Shown in pieces: positions 33,451-41,970 of a stretch of DNA of 64,000 nucleotides. The notes beneath the pieces are model-generated. The model searched no databases. It worked only from the letters and a program-made list of their open reading frames with translations, and had not been told where the DNA came from. The stretch lies in assembly GCA_035063785.1 (NCBI GenBank), contig JAPSFS010000001.1, positions 186,001 to 250,000 of the forward strand, written 5' to 3'. This DNA is from Comamonas_C sp026954015. Its GTDB lineage: Bacteria > Pseudomonadota > Gammaproteobacteria > Burkholderiales > Burkholderiaceae_C. The translations under genes were made by a program, and so were the position numbers. The number at the start of each line of letters is the position of its first letter. Positions within the stretch are counted from its first letter, which is position 1.

Positions 33451-36400
33451 ATGCAACGTGAAACTACTGACCTCGCCCCCAGGCTGTCCGTCCAGACTAT
33501 CAGCCTGGACGTGCTGCGGGAAAAGTATTTCAAGGACGGCGAGCAGACCGTGGACGCGCTGTACGCGCGCGTGGCGCGGGCCCTGGCCTCGGTGGAGAAA
33601 CCCGAGGCGCGCGAGACCCTGCAGGCGCGCTTCCTCGAAAATCTGCACGCGGGCGCGATCGGTGCCGGCCGCATCATGAGCGCGGCGGGCACCGACATCC
33701 AGGCGACGCTCATCAACTGCTTCGTGCAGCCCGTGGGCGACTGCATCCAGGGCGTGGACGACGAGGGCTATCCGGGCATCTACGAGGCGCTGCGCGAAGC
33801 CGCCGAGACCATGCGCCGCGGCGGCGGCGTGGGCTACGATTTTTCGCGCATCCGCCCGCGTGGCGCGCGGGTCCTGGGCACGCACTCCATGGCCTCGGGC
33901 CCGTGCAGCTACATCAACGTGTTCGACCAGTCCTGCTCCACGGTGGAGAGCGCGGGCGCGCGCCGTGGCGCGCAGATGGGCGTGCTGCGCATCGACCACC
34001 CGGACGTGCTCGACTTCATCACCGCCAAGCGCACGCCGGGGCGCTGGAACAACTTCAACGTCTCGGTCGGCGTACCCGACGCCTTCATGCAGGCGGTGGA
34101 GCAGGACGGCACGTGGGAGCTCGTGCACAAGGCGCGCCCGAGCGCGGAGGCGGTCGCCGCGGGCGCCCGCCAGCGCGCCGATGGCCAGTGGGTCTACAAG
34201 ACGCTGCCTGCGCGCGAGCTCTGGGACACGATCATGCGGTCGGCCTACGACTTCGCCGAGCCGGGCATCCTGTTCCTGGACCACATCAACACCGACAACA
34301 ACCTGCGCTACACCGAGCGCATCGATGCCACGAACCCCTGCGTGACAGCCGATACCTGGGTGTTGACCGAGGAGGGTCCGGCGCAGGTGGGCGACCTTGT
34401 CGGCAAGCCGTTTGCCGCCATCGTCGATGGTCGTGCCTACCGCACCGAAAGTGCTGGCTTCTACGCCACCGGCACCAAACCCGTGCTGCGCCTGCGCACC
34501 CGGGAGGGCCACGAGCTGCGCCTGACGGGCAACCACCGCCTGCGCCGCGTGGCGCGCAAGACCCGCTGCACGCTGGCCACCGAGTGGGTGGAAGCCGCCC
34601 AGCTGCAGGCGGGCGACGAAGTCCTGCTGGGCAATCACCGGGCGCTGGGTGGCTGGGAAGGCGTGGGCAGCGAGGCCGAGGGCTATCTGCTCGGCCTGCT
34701 GGTGGGCGATGGCACGCTGAAGGCGGACAAGGCCGTGCTCAGTGTCTGGGCGCCTGAATTGCGCGCGGTCGGCAGCGAGACAGCGGTGCCGGCGCGCAGT
34801 GGCGGCGCGGCCATCATGCGCGCCGCCGAGACCGCGGCGGCCACACTGCCGCACCGAGCGGATTACCAGGGGTTCCAGAAGCCGATCGCCGGCCCGGGCG
34901 AGGCGCGCCTGGCCAGCAGCGCGCTGCGCGACCTGGCCTTCGGCATGGGCATGGCCGTGGGCCACAAGACCATCACGCCGCAGATGGAGCGCGCCAGCTC
35001 CGATTTCGCGATCGGGCTGCTGCGCGGCCTGTTCGATGCCGACGGCAGCGTGCAGGGCAGCCAGGACCAGGGCGTGAGCCTGCGCCTGGCGCAAAGCGAC
35101 GCGGATGCGCTGCACCGCGTGCAGCGCATGCTGCTGCGTCTGGGCGTGGCGAGCACCGTGCATGAAAACCGTCGCCTCGCGGCGGTGCGTGCGCTGCCCG
35201 ATGGGCACGGCGGTTGGCACGACTACGCCACGCGGGCACAGCATGAGCTGATCATCAGCGGCGACAACCTCGCGGTGTTTGCCGAGCGCATCGGCCTGGC
35301 CGATGCCGATAAAAGCGCGCGCCTGCACGAGCTGCTGGCGAACTACCGCCGCCGCCTGAACCGCGAGCGCTTCGTCGCCACGGTCGAGAGCCTGCGCCCC
35401 GATGGTGAAGAAACGGTTTACGACGTGACCGTGGCCGACTGCCATGCGTTCGACGCCAACGGCCTGCATGCCCACAACTGCGGCGAGCAGCCCTTGCCCT
35501 CCTACGGCTGCTGCGACCTCGGGCCCATCATCCTTACGCGCTTCGTGCGTCATCCCTTCGGCTTCTCGGGCGAGGCGGGCTTCGATTTCGAGCGCTTCGC
35601 GCAGGTCGTGGCCACGCAGGTGCGGGCGCTGGACAACGTGCTGGACGTGACCTTCTGGCCTTTGGAGCAGCAGCGCGCCGAGGCGGCGGCCAAGCGGCGC
35701 ATCGGCGTGGGGTTCACCGGCATGGGCAACACGCTGGCCATGCTCGGGCTGCGCTACGACCGCCAGGAGGGGCGCGACATGGCGGTGCGCATCGCCGAGT
35801 GCATGCGTGACAGCGCCTACCGCGCCTCTATCGCGCTGGCGCAGGAAAAGGGTGCGTTCCCGAAGTTCGATGCCGATGGTTATCTCGCCAAGGGCACCTT
35901 CGCCAGCCGTCTGCCCGCCGACATCCAGCAGGGCATCCGCGCGCATGGCATCCGCAACAGCCATCTGCTCTCGATCGCGCCCACCGGCACGGTGAGCCTG
36001 GCGTTCGCCGACAACGCGTCCAACGGCATCGAGCCGCCGTTTTCCTGGACCTACACGCGCAGGAAGCGCGAGGGCGATGGCACGATGAGCGAGTACGTGG
36101 TGGAGGACTACGCCTGGCGCCTGTACAAGACACTGGGCGGCGACGTGAACCAGTTGCCCGACTACTTCGTCAACGCGCTGGAAATGTCCGCCGCCGACCA
36201 TGTGGCCATGATGGAGGCGGTGCAGCCCTACATCGACACCGCCATCTCCAAGACGGTCAACATCCCGGCCGATTACCCCTACGACGACTTCAAGCACCTG
36301 TACCTGCAGGCCTGGCATTCGGGACTCAAGGGCCTGGCCACCTACCGGCCCAACGACATCCTGGGCGCGGTGCTGCAGGTGCCGGCGAAGGAGCCGACCA

Positions 36401-37014
36401 AGGCGCAGGAGCCGCCGCCTGCGCCCGCCGATCCGATGCGCACCGTGATCGAAAGCCGCCCCAAGGGCGAGCTCGCGGCGGTGGCCGAGAAGGTCGAGTA
36501 CTGGACGCAGGAGGGCCACAAGACGCTCTACCTCATCGTCTCGTTCCTGCCGGTCCAGGATGGCCACGGCGGCACGGTGGATCGCGCGATCGAATTCTTC
36601 ATGCCCGTGGGGCAGAGCGGTGAGTCGCAGCAGTGGATCACGTCGAGCATGCGCCTGCTGTCGCTGGCCGCGCGCGGCGGCTTTCTGGAGCGCGCGCTGT
36701 CGGACATGCGCAAGGTGGCGTGGGACCGCGGCCCGGTGCGCCTGGGCACCTACGCCAAGGTGGACGGCACGCTGGTGCCGCTGTGGCACGACTCCGAGGT
36801 GGCGGCGCTCGCCTACGCGGTGCAGAGCATCCTCGCGCGGCGCGCGGGCACGCCGCGCCAGCAGGAGCTGCCGCTCGAAGAGGCCGAGGCGCCGCGCGGC
36901 CTGCCGCCCGCGATGTCGGGCAAGAAGTGCTGGGAGTGCGGCGCGCACGCGGTGATCCGCAAGGACGGGTGCGACTACTGCACGCAGTGCGGCGCGCTCG
37001 GCTCCTGCGGTTGA
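33451..37014 (+). CDS. nrdJ: B12-dependent (class II) ribonucleotide reductase, intein-containing
   Basis: An 1187-residue precursor; after splicing the reductase is 807 residues, the normal NrdJ size. It reduces ribonucleotides to deoxyribonucleotides with adenosylcobalamin and needs no oxygen. Features of the extein are LREAAETMRRGGGVGYDFSR, GPCSYINVFDQSCSTVES, the active-site loop NP-CGEQPLPSYGCC (split by the intein right before the catalytic cysteine), and SIAPTGTVSLAFADNASNG. The C terminus has a zinc-ribbon-like CWECGAHAVIRKDGCDYC followed by CGALGSCG, with the redox cysteines. ATG 33451 has CTGGAG upstream. No class Ia nrdAB is in the window. Confidence 0.95.
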   Translation: MQRETTDLAPRLSVQTISLDVLREKYFKDGEQTVDALYARVARALASVEKPEARETLQARFLENLHAGAIGAGRIMSAAGTDIQATLINCFVQPVGDCIQGVDDEGYPGIYEALREAAETMRRGGGVGYDFSRIRPRGARVLGTHSMASGPCSYINVFDQSCSTVESAGARRGAQMGVLRIDHPDVLDFITAKRTPGRWNNFNVSVGVPDAFMQAVEQDGTWELVHKARPSAEAVAAGARQRADGQWVYKTLPARELWDTIMRSAYDFAEPGILFLDHINTDNNLRYTERIDATNPCVTADTWVLTEEGPAQVGDLVGKPFAAIVDGRAYRTESAGFYATGTKPVLRLRTREGHELRLTGNHRLRRVARKTRCTLATEWVEAAQLQAGDEVLLGNHRALGGWEGVGSEAEGYLLGLLVGDGTLKADKAVLSVWAPELRAVGSETAVPARSGGAAIMRAAETAAATLPHRADYQGFQKPIAGPGEARLASSALRDLAFGMGMAVGHKTITPQMERASSDFAIGLLRGLFDADGSVQGSQDQGVSLRLAQSDADALHRVQRMLLRLGVASTVHENRRLAAVRALPDGHGGWHDYATRAQHELIISGDNLAVFAERIGLADADKSARLHELLANYRRRLNRERFVATVESLRPDGEETVYDVTVADCHAFDANGLHAHNCGEQPLPSYGCCDLGPIILTRFVRHPFGFSGEAGFDFERFAQVVATQVRALDNVLDVTFWPLEQQRAEAAAKRRIGVGFTGMGNTLAMLGLRYDRQEGRDMAVRIAECMRDSAYRASIALAQEKGAFPKFDADGYLAKGTFASRLPADIQQGIRAHGIRNSHLLSIAPTGTVSLAFADNASNGIEPPFSWTYTRRKREGDGTMSEYVVEDYAWRLYKTLGGDVNQLPDYFVNALEMSAADHVAMMEAVQPYIDTAISKTVNIPADYPYDDFKHLYLQAWHSGLKGLATYRPNDILGAVLQVPAKEPTKAQEPPPAPADPMRTVIESRPKGELAAVAEKVEYWTQEGHKTLYLIVSFLPVQDGHGGTVDRAIEFFMPVGQSGESQQWITSSMRLLSLAARGGFLERALSDMRKVAWDRGPVRLGTYAKVDGTLVPLWHDSEVAALAYAVQSILARRAGTPRQQELPLEEAEAPRGLPPAMSGKKCWECGAHAVIRKDGCDYCTQCGALGSCG
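34339..35478 (+). other. Intein in NrdJ (380 residues) with LAGLIDADG homing endonuclease
   Basis: Inserted between NP and CGEQ of the reductase (precursor residues 297-676). It starts with Cys (CVTADTWVLTEEG, block A). Block B is LRLTGNHRLRR. Two dodecapeptide endonuclease motifs follow, YLLGLLVGDG and LLRGLFDADG, each with its acidic residue. Block F reads VYDVTVADCHAFDANG and the C terminus is HAHN, followed by Cys+1. All residues needed for protein splicing (Cys1, block-B His, penultimate His, terminal Asn, Cys+1) are present, so the element looks able to splice and perhaps to home. Confidence 0.93.
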
Positions 37015-37032
37015 CCGGTTGAGACCGTTCCT

Positions 37033-37057
37033 GCGCCCCTGATTCGCATGGGGGCGC
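37033..37057. terminator. Weak hairpin after nrdJ
   Basis: GCGCCCC and GGGGCGC, 7 bp arms around an 11-base loop, 18 bp after the nrdJ stop. No T-run follows, so terminator function is uncertain. Confidence 0.3.
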
Positions 37058-37133
37058 TCCGGGTGCGCTATCGTCGGGCCATTACGGCTGTGGTTGATTT
37101 TTCCATGATGTTCAGTACCTTGCGGGTGGCGCC

Positions 37134-38423
37134 ATGAGCGGCGCCACCGCCTCCGCTGCTCAGGCGCCCGCGCTCGACCCGCACTGGCGCCTGCGCTATG
37201 TCACGCTGGCACCGCACCGGCTCGGATTTGCCCTCGCCACCGTGCTGCTCCTTGCGGCCAGCTTGTGGTGGGCGCTGGTGCAGATCGACCGTTCGACGGG
37301 CGCGCTTGGCCTGCCCAACGGCACGCCGCCATTTTTGACGCACGCGGCGCTCATGAGCTTCGGCTTCATGCCGCTGTTCTTTTCGGGCTTCCTGTTCACC
37401 GCGGGGCCGAAGTGGCTCAATGTGGAGCCCCTGACGGTGCGGCAGATCCAGACGCCGTTGATCCTGCAGGGCGTGGGCTGGCTCATCTGGCTGCTGGGCG
37501 GGCTGGCAAGCCAGGCGCTTGGCCTCGTCGGGCTGGCGCTCGCATGGGTGGGCCTGGTGTGGATGTCGCTGCTGTACGCGGGCCTGGTGCGCGCGAGCAC
37601 CGCGCCCAACCAGATGCACGGCAAGATGGCGCGCGCCGCGTTCGCCGTGGGCTGCGTGAGCGTGGGCGCCGTGGGCATTTCAACTGCGCTCGGGCGCTAC
37701 GACCTCGCGCGCGCCTGGGTGCTGACGGGGCTCTGGGGCTTCATTGGCGTGGTGTTCATGACGGTGGCGCACCGCATGATTCCGTTCTTCACCCACGGCA
37801 AGATTCCCGGCGTGGAGGCGTGGCGGCCCGGCTGGGTGATGGCGCTGCTCGCGGTGGCCGTGGGCGCGCAGGCGGTCTTCGTCTGGCTGTCGATGGTGCC
37901 CTGGGCGCCGGAAGCGGCCGCGGCCGGACTCTGGGCGCGTGGGGCGTTCGAAGGGGTCATCGGCTTGCTGCTGATCTGGCTCGTGGTGCGCTGGGGGTTG
38001 ATCCCCGCGCTCAGGATTCCGCTGCTGGGCATGCTGCACATCGGCTTTCTCTGGCTAGGCCTGGCGAACCTGATCGCGGGCGCCACCGACTGGTGGAGCG
38101 CCGTGGCGCAGGCGCCGGTCTGGCATCTGGGCGCGCTGCATGCGTTCACCATGGGGTGCCTGGGCTCGCTCATCCTCGCGATGGTCTCGCGCGTGGCGGC
38201 GGGGCACAGTGGCCGCCCACTCGAGGCGGGGGCGCTGGTCTGGGGGCTGTTCCTGCTGCTGCAGGCCACCGCCGTGGTGCGCGTGGTGGCGGCGCTGCCG
38301 ATCGCGGCCTCTTCCAGCCTGCTTGCGGTCGCGGGCGTGCTGTGGCTCTTCGTCGTGGCCGTCTGGGGGCTCAGGTTGCTGGGCTGGTGGGGCCGCGTGC
38401 GCATCGACGGCCACCCTGGTTGA
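37134..38423 (+). CDS. nnrS: NnrS-family heme/copper membrane protein
   Basis: A 429-residue protein with about twelve membrane helices. The family signatures are PPFLTHAALMSFGFMPLFFSG and GFLFTAGPKWLNVEP, then TVAHRMIPFFTHGKIPG, and LHAFTMGCLGSLILAMVSRVA. NnrS proteins carry heme and copper and protect against nitric oxide stress, for example during denitrification. A tRNA and a shared terminator follow on the opposite strand. No NO-reductase gene is nearby, so the role is known only from the family. Confidence 0.9.
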   Translation: MSGATASAAQAPALDPHWRLRYVTLAPHRLGFALATVLLLAASLWWALVQIDRSTGALGLPNGTPPFLTHAALMSFGFMPLFFSGFLFTAGPKWLNVEPLTVRQIQTPLILQGVGWLIWLLGGLASQALGLVGLALAWVGLVWMSLLYAGLVRASTAPNQMHGKMARAAFAVGCVSVGAVGISTALGRYDLARAWVLTGLWGFIGVVFMTVAHRMIPFFTHGKIPGVEAWRPGWVMALLAVAVGAQAVFVWLSMVPWAPEAAAAGLWARGAFEGVIGLLLIWLVVRWGLIPALRIPLLGMLHIGFLWLGLANLIAGATDWWSAVAQAPVWHLGALHAFTMGCLGSLILAMVSRVAAGHSGRPLEAGALVWGLFLLLQATAVVRVVAALPIAASSSLLAVAGVLWLFVVAVWGLRLLGWWGRVRIDGHPG

Positions 38424-38447
38424 CCTTGGTCACGAAGCAGAAAACAG

Positions 38448-38476
38448 AAAAGCCCGGAGACTTCCGGGCTTTTTTG
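38448..38476. terminator. Bidirectional intrinsic terminator between nnrS and tRNA-Met
   Basis: AGCCCGGA and TCCGGGCT (8 bp perfect stem, 4-base loop) with A-run on the left and T-run on the right, at 38451-38470. It would stop nnrS on the plus strand and the tRNA transcript on the minus strand. Confidence 0.85.
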
Positions 38477-38478
38477 TC

Positions 38479-38555
38479 TGGTGGTGGTACCGGGACTTGA
38501 ACCTGGGACATCAGCATTATGAATGCTGCGCTCTAACCAACTGAGCTATACCACC
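38479..38555 (-). tRNA. tRNA-Met (CAT anticodon)
   Basis: Seven-bp acceptor stem GGTGGTA/TACCACC, D-arm GCTCAGTTGGTTAGAGC, anticodon arm GCATTCATAATGC with CAT, and a T-arm with GGTTCAAGTCC. The CCA end is encoded (38479-38481). The paired first acceptor base pair G-C and no C-A mismatch make it an elongator rather than an initiator tRNA; a lysidine-modified Ile tRNA has the same anticodon but a different body, so Met is likelier. Confidence 0.9.
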
Positions 38556-38595
38556 GAAGGCGCGCATTCTAGCCGATTGCCGGGGCGCGCCGGGC

Positions 38596-39375
38596 CTATT
38601 CGTTGGTGAATTTGGCGGCGCGTTTGTGCACGAACGCGTCCATGCCTTCCTTCTGGTCCTTGGTGGCGAAAAGCGCGTGAAAGAGCCGCCGCTCGAACAT
38701 CACGCCGTCGCTCAATCCGCCCTCGAACGCGCGGTTGACCGACTCCTTGGCCGCCATCACCGCGATCTGCGAGAAGCCGCAGATCGTGAGCGCCGCGCCC
38801 AGGGCTTCTTCCATGAGCTTGTCCAGCGGCACGATGCGGCTCACGAGGCCCGCGCGTTCGGCTTCCTGCGCGTCCATCATGCGCGCGGTGAGCGCCATGT
38901 CCATGGCCTTGGCTTTGCCGACGGCGCGCGGCAGGCGCTGGGTGCCGCCGGCGCCAGGGATCACGCCCAGCTTGATTTCGGGCTGGCCGAACCTGGCGTT
39001 GTCGGCCGCGATGATGAAATCGCACATCATCGCCAGCTCGCAGCCGCCGCCGAGCGCGTAGCCGCTCACCGCGGCGATCACGGGCTTGCGGATGCCGCGG
39101 ATGCGCTCCCAGTTGCGCGTGATGTAGTCGCCCTTGTAGACGTCCGCGAAGCTGTAGCTGGCCATCATGCCGATGTCGGCGCCCGCGGCGAAGGCCTTCT
39201 CGCTGCCGGTGAGGACGATGCAGCCTATGCGCTCGTCGGCGTCGTAGGTCTGCAGCGCGTCGCCGAGCTCGTTCATGAGCTGGTCGTTGAGCGCGTTGAG
39301 CTGCTTGGGACGGTTCAACTGGATGATGCCGACGCGGTCCGCCTCGGTGCGGACGGTGATGCATTCGTAGGCCAC
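38596..39375 (-). CDS. Enoyl-CoA hydratase (crotonase family)
   Basis: A 259-residue hydratase. AGGAG lies before the GTG start at 39375. The two catalytic glutamates sit in GGGCELAMMCDFIIAAD and GQPEIKLGVIPGAGGTQRL; the oxyanion loop is SEKAFAAGADI. This exact profile fits the general hydratase of beta-oxidation, and PaaF (2,3-dehydroadipyl-CoA hydratase) has the same profile. Because paaF is missing from the paa block, this gene is a candidate for that role, but it is equally a housekeeping gene. Confidence 0.92.
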   Translation of the reverse strand: MAYECITVRTEADRVGIIQLNRPKQLNALNDQLMNELGDALQTYDADERIGCIVLTGSEKAFAAGADIGMMASYSFADVYKGDYITRNWERIRGIRKPVIAAVSGYALGGGCELAMMCDFIIAADNARFGQPEIKLGVIPGAGGTQRLPRAVGKAKAMDMALTARMMDAQEAERAGLVSRIVPLDKLMEEALGAALTICGFSQIAVMAAKESVNRAFEGGLSDGVMFERRLFHALFATKDQKEGMDAFVHKRAAKFTNE

Positions 39376-39436
39376 GGGGTGCTCCTGTGTGTCGTTGGTC
39401 GAAAGCACCGAATATACCGATCCGGTGCGTGCGGCT

Positions 39437-41194
39437 CTACGCGCCCAGCCAGCGCGCCGCCAGCGCGGTGTCCGCCACGCTGAGCGCCACGGTGTCGCCA
39501 CACCCGCCCGCTGCCGGGATGGCGAGCGGCAGGCGCAGCAGCCGCGCGTCGCGCGCCACCAGCGCCACCACATCGGGCTGCGCGCCCGCGTAAAGCGGCA
39601 GGTCGTCCAGGCGCTTGAGCCGCCAGCCCGCGCCCGCGGCCTCCACGCCCAGCCATTCGTCGCCCGCCATCATGCCGGCGCGCGCCGCGGCGCCGTCGGC
39701 CAGCACGGTCTTGATCTGCACGCTGCCTGTTTCCTGCACGCGCAGGCCCAGGCGCTGAGCCATCTGCGCGGTCTCGGTCTTGAGCGTGATGCCGTGCGCC
39801 GCAAGCAGCTCGCCCAGTGGCAGGTCGCCGGTGCCGTGCACCCACGCATCGAACTCGGCATTCCAGGCGCGGCCCGAGCAGCGGCGCAGCGCGCGGCGCA
39901 CGTGCGCCTCTGCGATCGGACCGCCGCCGCTGGCGTGCCAGAGTGCGCGCATCACGTCGTCCAGCGTGCAGCGGCCCGCGCGCCGCAGCGACAGGTCGAG
40001 GCACAGCGCCACGAGCGCGCCCTTGGTGTAGTAGCTCACCGTGGTGTTGGCGGTGTTTTCGTCCGGGCGGTAGTAGCGTATCCAGGCGTCGAAGCTCGCC
40101 TGCGCGACGCTTTGCACGGCGCGCCCCGGCGTCTGCAGCACCTGGTTGATGGTCTTGGCCAGCCGCTTGAGGTAGGCGGCGTGGTCGATCAGGCCCGCGC
40201 GGCGCAGCAGCAGATCGTCGTAGTAACTGGTGAAGCCTTCGAAGAACCAGAGCAGCTCGGTGTAGTTTTCGCGCGCGTAGTCGTAGCGCGCGAGCGCTTT
40301 GGGGCGCATGCGCTTGACGTTCCATGCGTGGAAGTACTCGTGGCTGAACAGGCCCAGCAGCGTGGTGTAACCCTCGGGCGGGCGGGCTTCGCCGGTGCGC
40401 GGCAGGTCGCGGCGGTCGCAGATCAGCGCGGTGCTGGCGCGGTGCTCGAGCCCGCCGTAACCGGCGTCGACGGCGTTGAGCAAGAAGGTGTAGTGGGCGA
40501 ACGGCGCGCGGCCCTCGGGGCTCCAGAAGCGGATGGCGGTCTCGCAGATGCGCTGCACGTCGCGCACCAGCCGCGCGTGGTCGAACGAGGGCGGCGCGCC
40601 GCTCACGACGAGCCGGTGCGGCGTGCCGCAGGCGTCAAGGTGCAGGCTCGTGAACGCGCCCATCTCGACCGGGCTGTCGGCAAGTTCGTCGTAGCTTGCG
40701 GCGCGGTAGCTGCCAAAGCCGTGGGGCGCCGCCTTCAAGGGCGCGAGCGCGGTGGCGAGGCGCCAGTTTGCGTGCGCTGCCGGGCGCGCCACCTGCAGCA
40801 CGTGCTCCGCGTCTTCCTGGCCGTGCACGCGCAGGCAAACGCTGGTGGCGTTGAAGAACCCGCGGGTCGCGTCCAGCCACGCGGTGCGCACCGAGCGGTC
40901 GCTGGCCACCACCGCGTAGCGCAGCGTGAGCGGCTGCCCCGGCGTGCAGGCGGCGCGCCAGGTGCTTTTGTCGAGCTGCGTGAGTGCCACCGCCTTGCCA
41001 CCCTGCTCGGCGCGCAGCGACAGCAGGTTGCGCGCGAATTCGCGCACCAGGTAGCTGCCCGGGATCCACACCGGCAGCGACAGCGTCTGGCGCGCCGCGG
41101 GGCGCGCGATGGTCAGCGTGACGTGGTAGCGGTGGGTCTGCGGCGCGGGCAGTTCCACGCGCAGGTGGACGGCCGCGGCGCGGGGGGCAGGCAT
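39437..41194 (-). CDS. M61-family metallopeptidase with C-terminal PDZ domain
   Basis: A 585-residue glycyl-aminopeptidase-type protein. The N-terminal beta domain has LPVWIPGSYLVREFARNL. The zinc motif is LFSHEYFHAWNVKRMRP (HExxH) at about residue 285, with the third ligand in ENYTELLWFFEGFTSYY. The PDZ domain near residue 480 reads IKTVLADGAAARAGMMAGDEW. No clear signal peptide: the protein may be cytoplasmic. Its stop lies 61 bp from the enoyl-CoA hydratase start. The start at 41194 lies 6 bp from the dsbC stop, so dsbC and this gene are probably one unit. Confidence 0.92.
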   Translation of the reverse strand: MPAPRAAAVHLRVELPAPQTHRYHVTLTIARPAARQTLSLPVWIPGSYLVREFARNLLSLRAEQGGKAVALTQLDKSTWRAACTPGQPLTLRYAVVASDRSVRTAWLDATRGFFNATSVCLRVHGQEDAEHVLQVARPAAHANWRLATALAPLKAAPHGFGSYRAASYDELADSPVEMGAFTSLHLDACGTPHRLVVSGAPPSFDHARLVRDVQRICETAIRFWSPEGRAPFAHYTFLLNAVDAGYGGLEHRASTALICDRRDLPRTGEARPPEGYTTLLGLFSHEYFHAWNVKRMRPKALARYDYARENYTELLWFFEGFTSYYDDLLLRRAGLIDHAAYLKRLAKTINQVLQTPGRAVQSVAQASFDAWIRYYRPDENTANTTVSYYTKGALVALCLDLSLRRAGRCTLDDVMRALWHASGGGPIAEAHVRRALRRCSGRAWNAEFDAWVHGTGDLPLGELLAAHGITLKTETAQMAQRLGLRVQETGSVQIKTVLADGAAARAGMMAGDEWLGVEAAGAGWRLKRLDDLPLYAGAQPDVVALVARDARLLRLPLAIPAAGGCGDTVALSVADTALAARWLGA

Positions 41195-41200
41195 CGGGCC

Positions 41201-41926
41201 TTACTTGCCGTTGCCGGCCTGCGCCAGGCGCCGCTCGACTTCCTGCGAGGAGATCGCGCCCGGCACGCGCGTGCCGTCGGGGAAGATCAGCGTGGGCGTG
41301 CCGGTGATCTTGTGCTTGCGCCCCAGCGCCAGGTTGCGCTCGAGCGCGGCCACGTCGCAGCTTGCCTGCTGCGGCGTGACGTCGCGCAGCATGTGGTCCT
41401 GCCAGGCGGAGGCGGGCTCCCTGGCGCACCAGATGTTGCGTGACTTTTCGGCCGAATCGGGGCTCAGGATGGGGTAGAGGAAGACGTGCATCGTGACGTT
41501 GTCCACCTTCTGCATGTCGCGCTCGAAGCGCTTGCAGTAGCCGCAGTTCGGGTCTTCGAAGATGACGATCTGGCGTTCGCCCTTGCCGTGCACCACGGTG
41601 AAGGCGTCCTTGAACGGCAGGCTCTTGTAGTCGATCGCGCTCAGCTTGTTGACGCGGTCTTCGGTGAGGTTGCGCCGCGCCTTGGTGTCGATCAGCTCGC
41701 CCTGGATCAGGTAGTTGCCCTGGGCGTCGGTGTAGTACACGTCGGTGCCGATGCGGATTTCGTACAACCCCTTCATTGGCGTCGCGCGCACCTCGTCGAT
41801 CTGCGCCAGTTGCGGAATGCGCTCGGCCAGCGTCTTGCGGATTTGCGTGTCCTGTGCCTGCGCGGCGGGGCTGCCGAGCAGCAGCGCCGCGAGCAGGAGG
41901 GGAAGGGGTCGGGTCAGGGTTTTCAT
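41201..41926 (-). CDS. dsbC: Thiol:disulfide interchange protein DsbC
   Basis: A 241-residue periplasmic disulfide isomerase. Signal peptide cut near AAQAQD; N-terminal dimerisation domain; then the thioredoxin domain with FEDPNCGYCKRFERDM (CGYC active site) and the cis-proline segment KITGTPTLIFPDG. A second cysteine pair (CAREP and ASCDV) matches the structural disulfide of DsbC. It follows the UbiH-type gene by 44 bp on the same strand. Confidence 0.95.
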   Translation of the reverse strand: MKTLTRPLPLLLAALLLGSPAAQAQDTQIRKTLAERIPQLAQIDEVRATPMKGLYEIRIGTDVYYTDAQGNYLIQGELIDTKARRNLTEDRVNKLSAIDYKSLPFKDAFTVVHGKGERQIVIFEDPNCGYCKRFERDMQKVDNVTMHVFLYPILSPDSAEKSRNIWCAREPASAWQDHMLRDVTPQQASCDVAALERNLALGRKHKITGTPTLIFPDGTRVPGAISSQEVERRLAQAGNGK

Positions 41927-41970
41927 GGGGTCCACGGTGGGGCGGGTTGCCCCGCGCAGGGTAAAAGGGG

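Noticed and set aside
33361..36948. A 1195-codon frame antisense to the ribonucleotide reductase
   Set aside because: It has no domains, its composition is antisense-like, and it runs across the intein boundary with no feature there.
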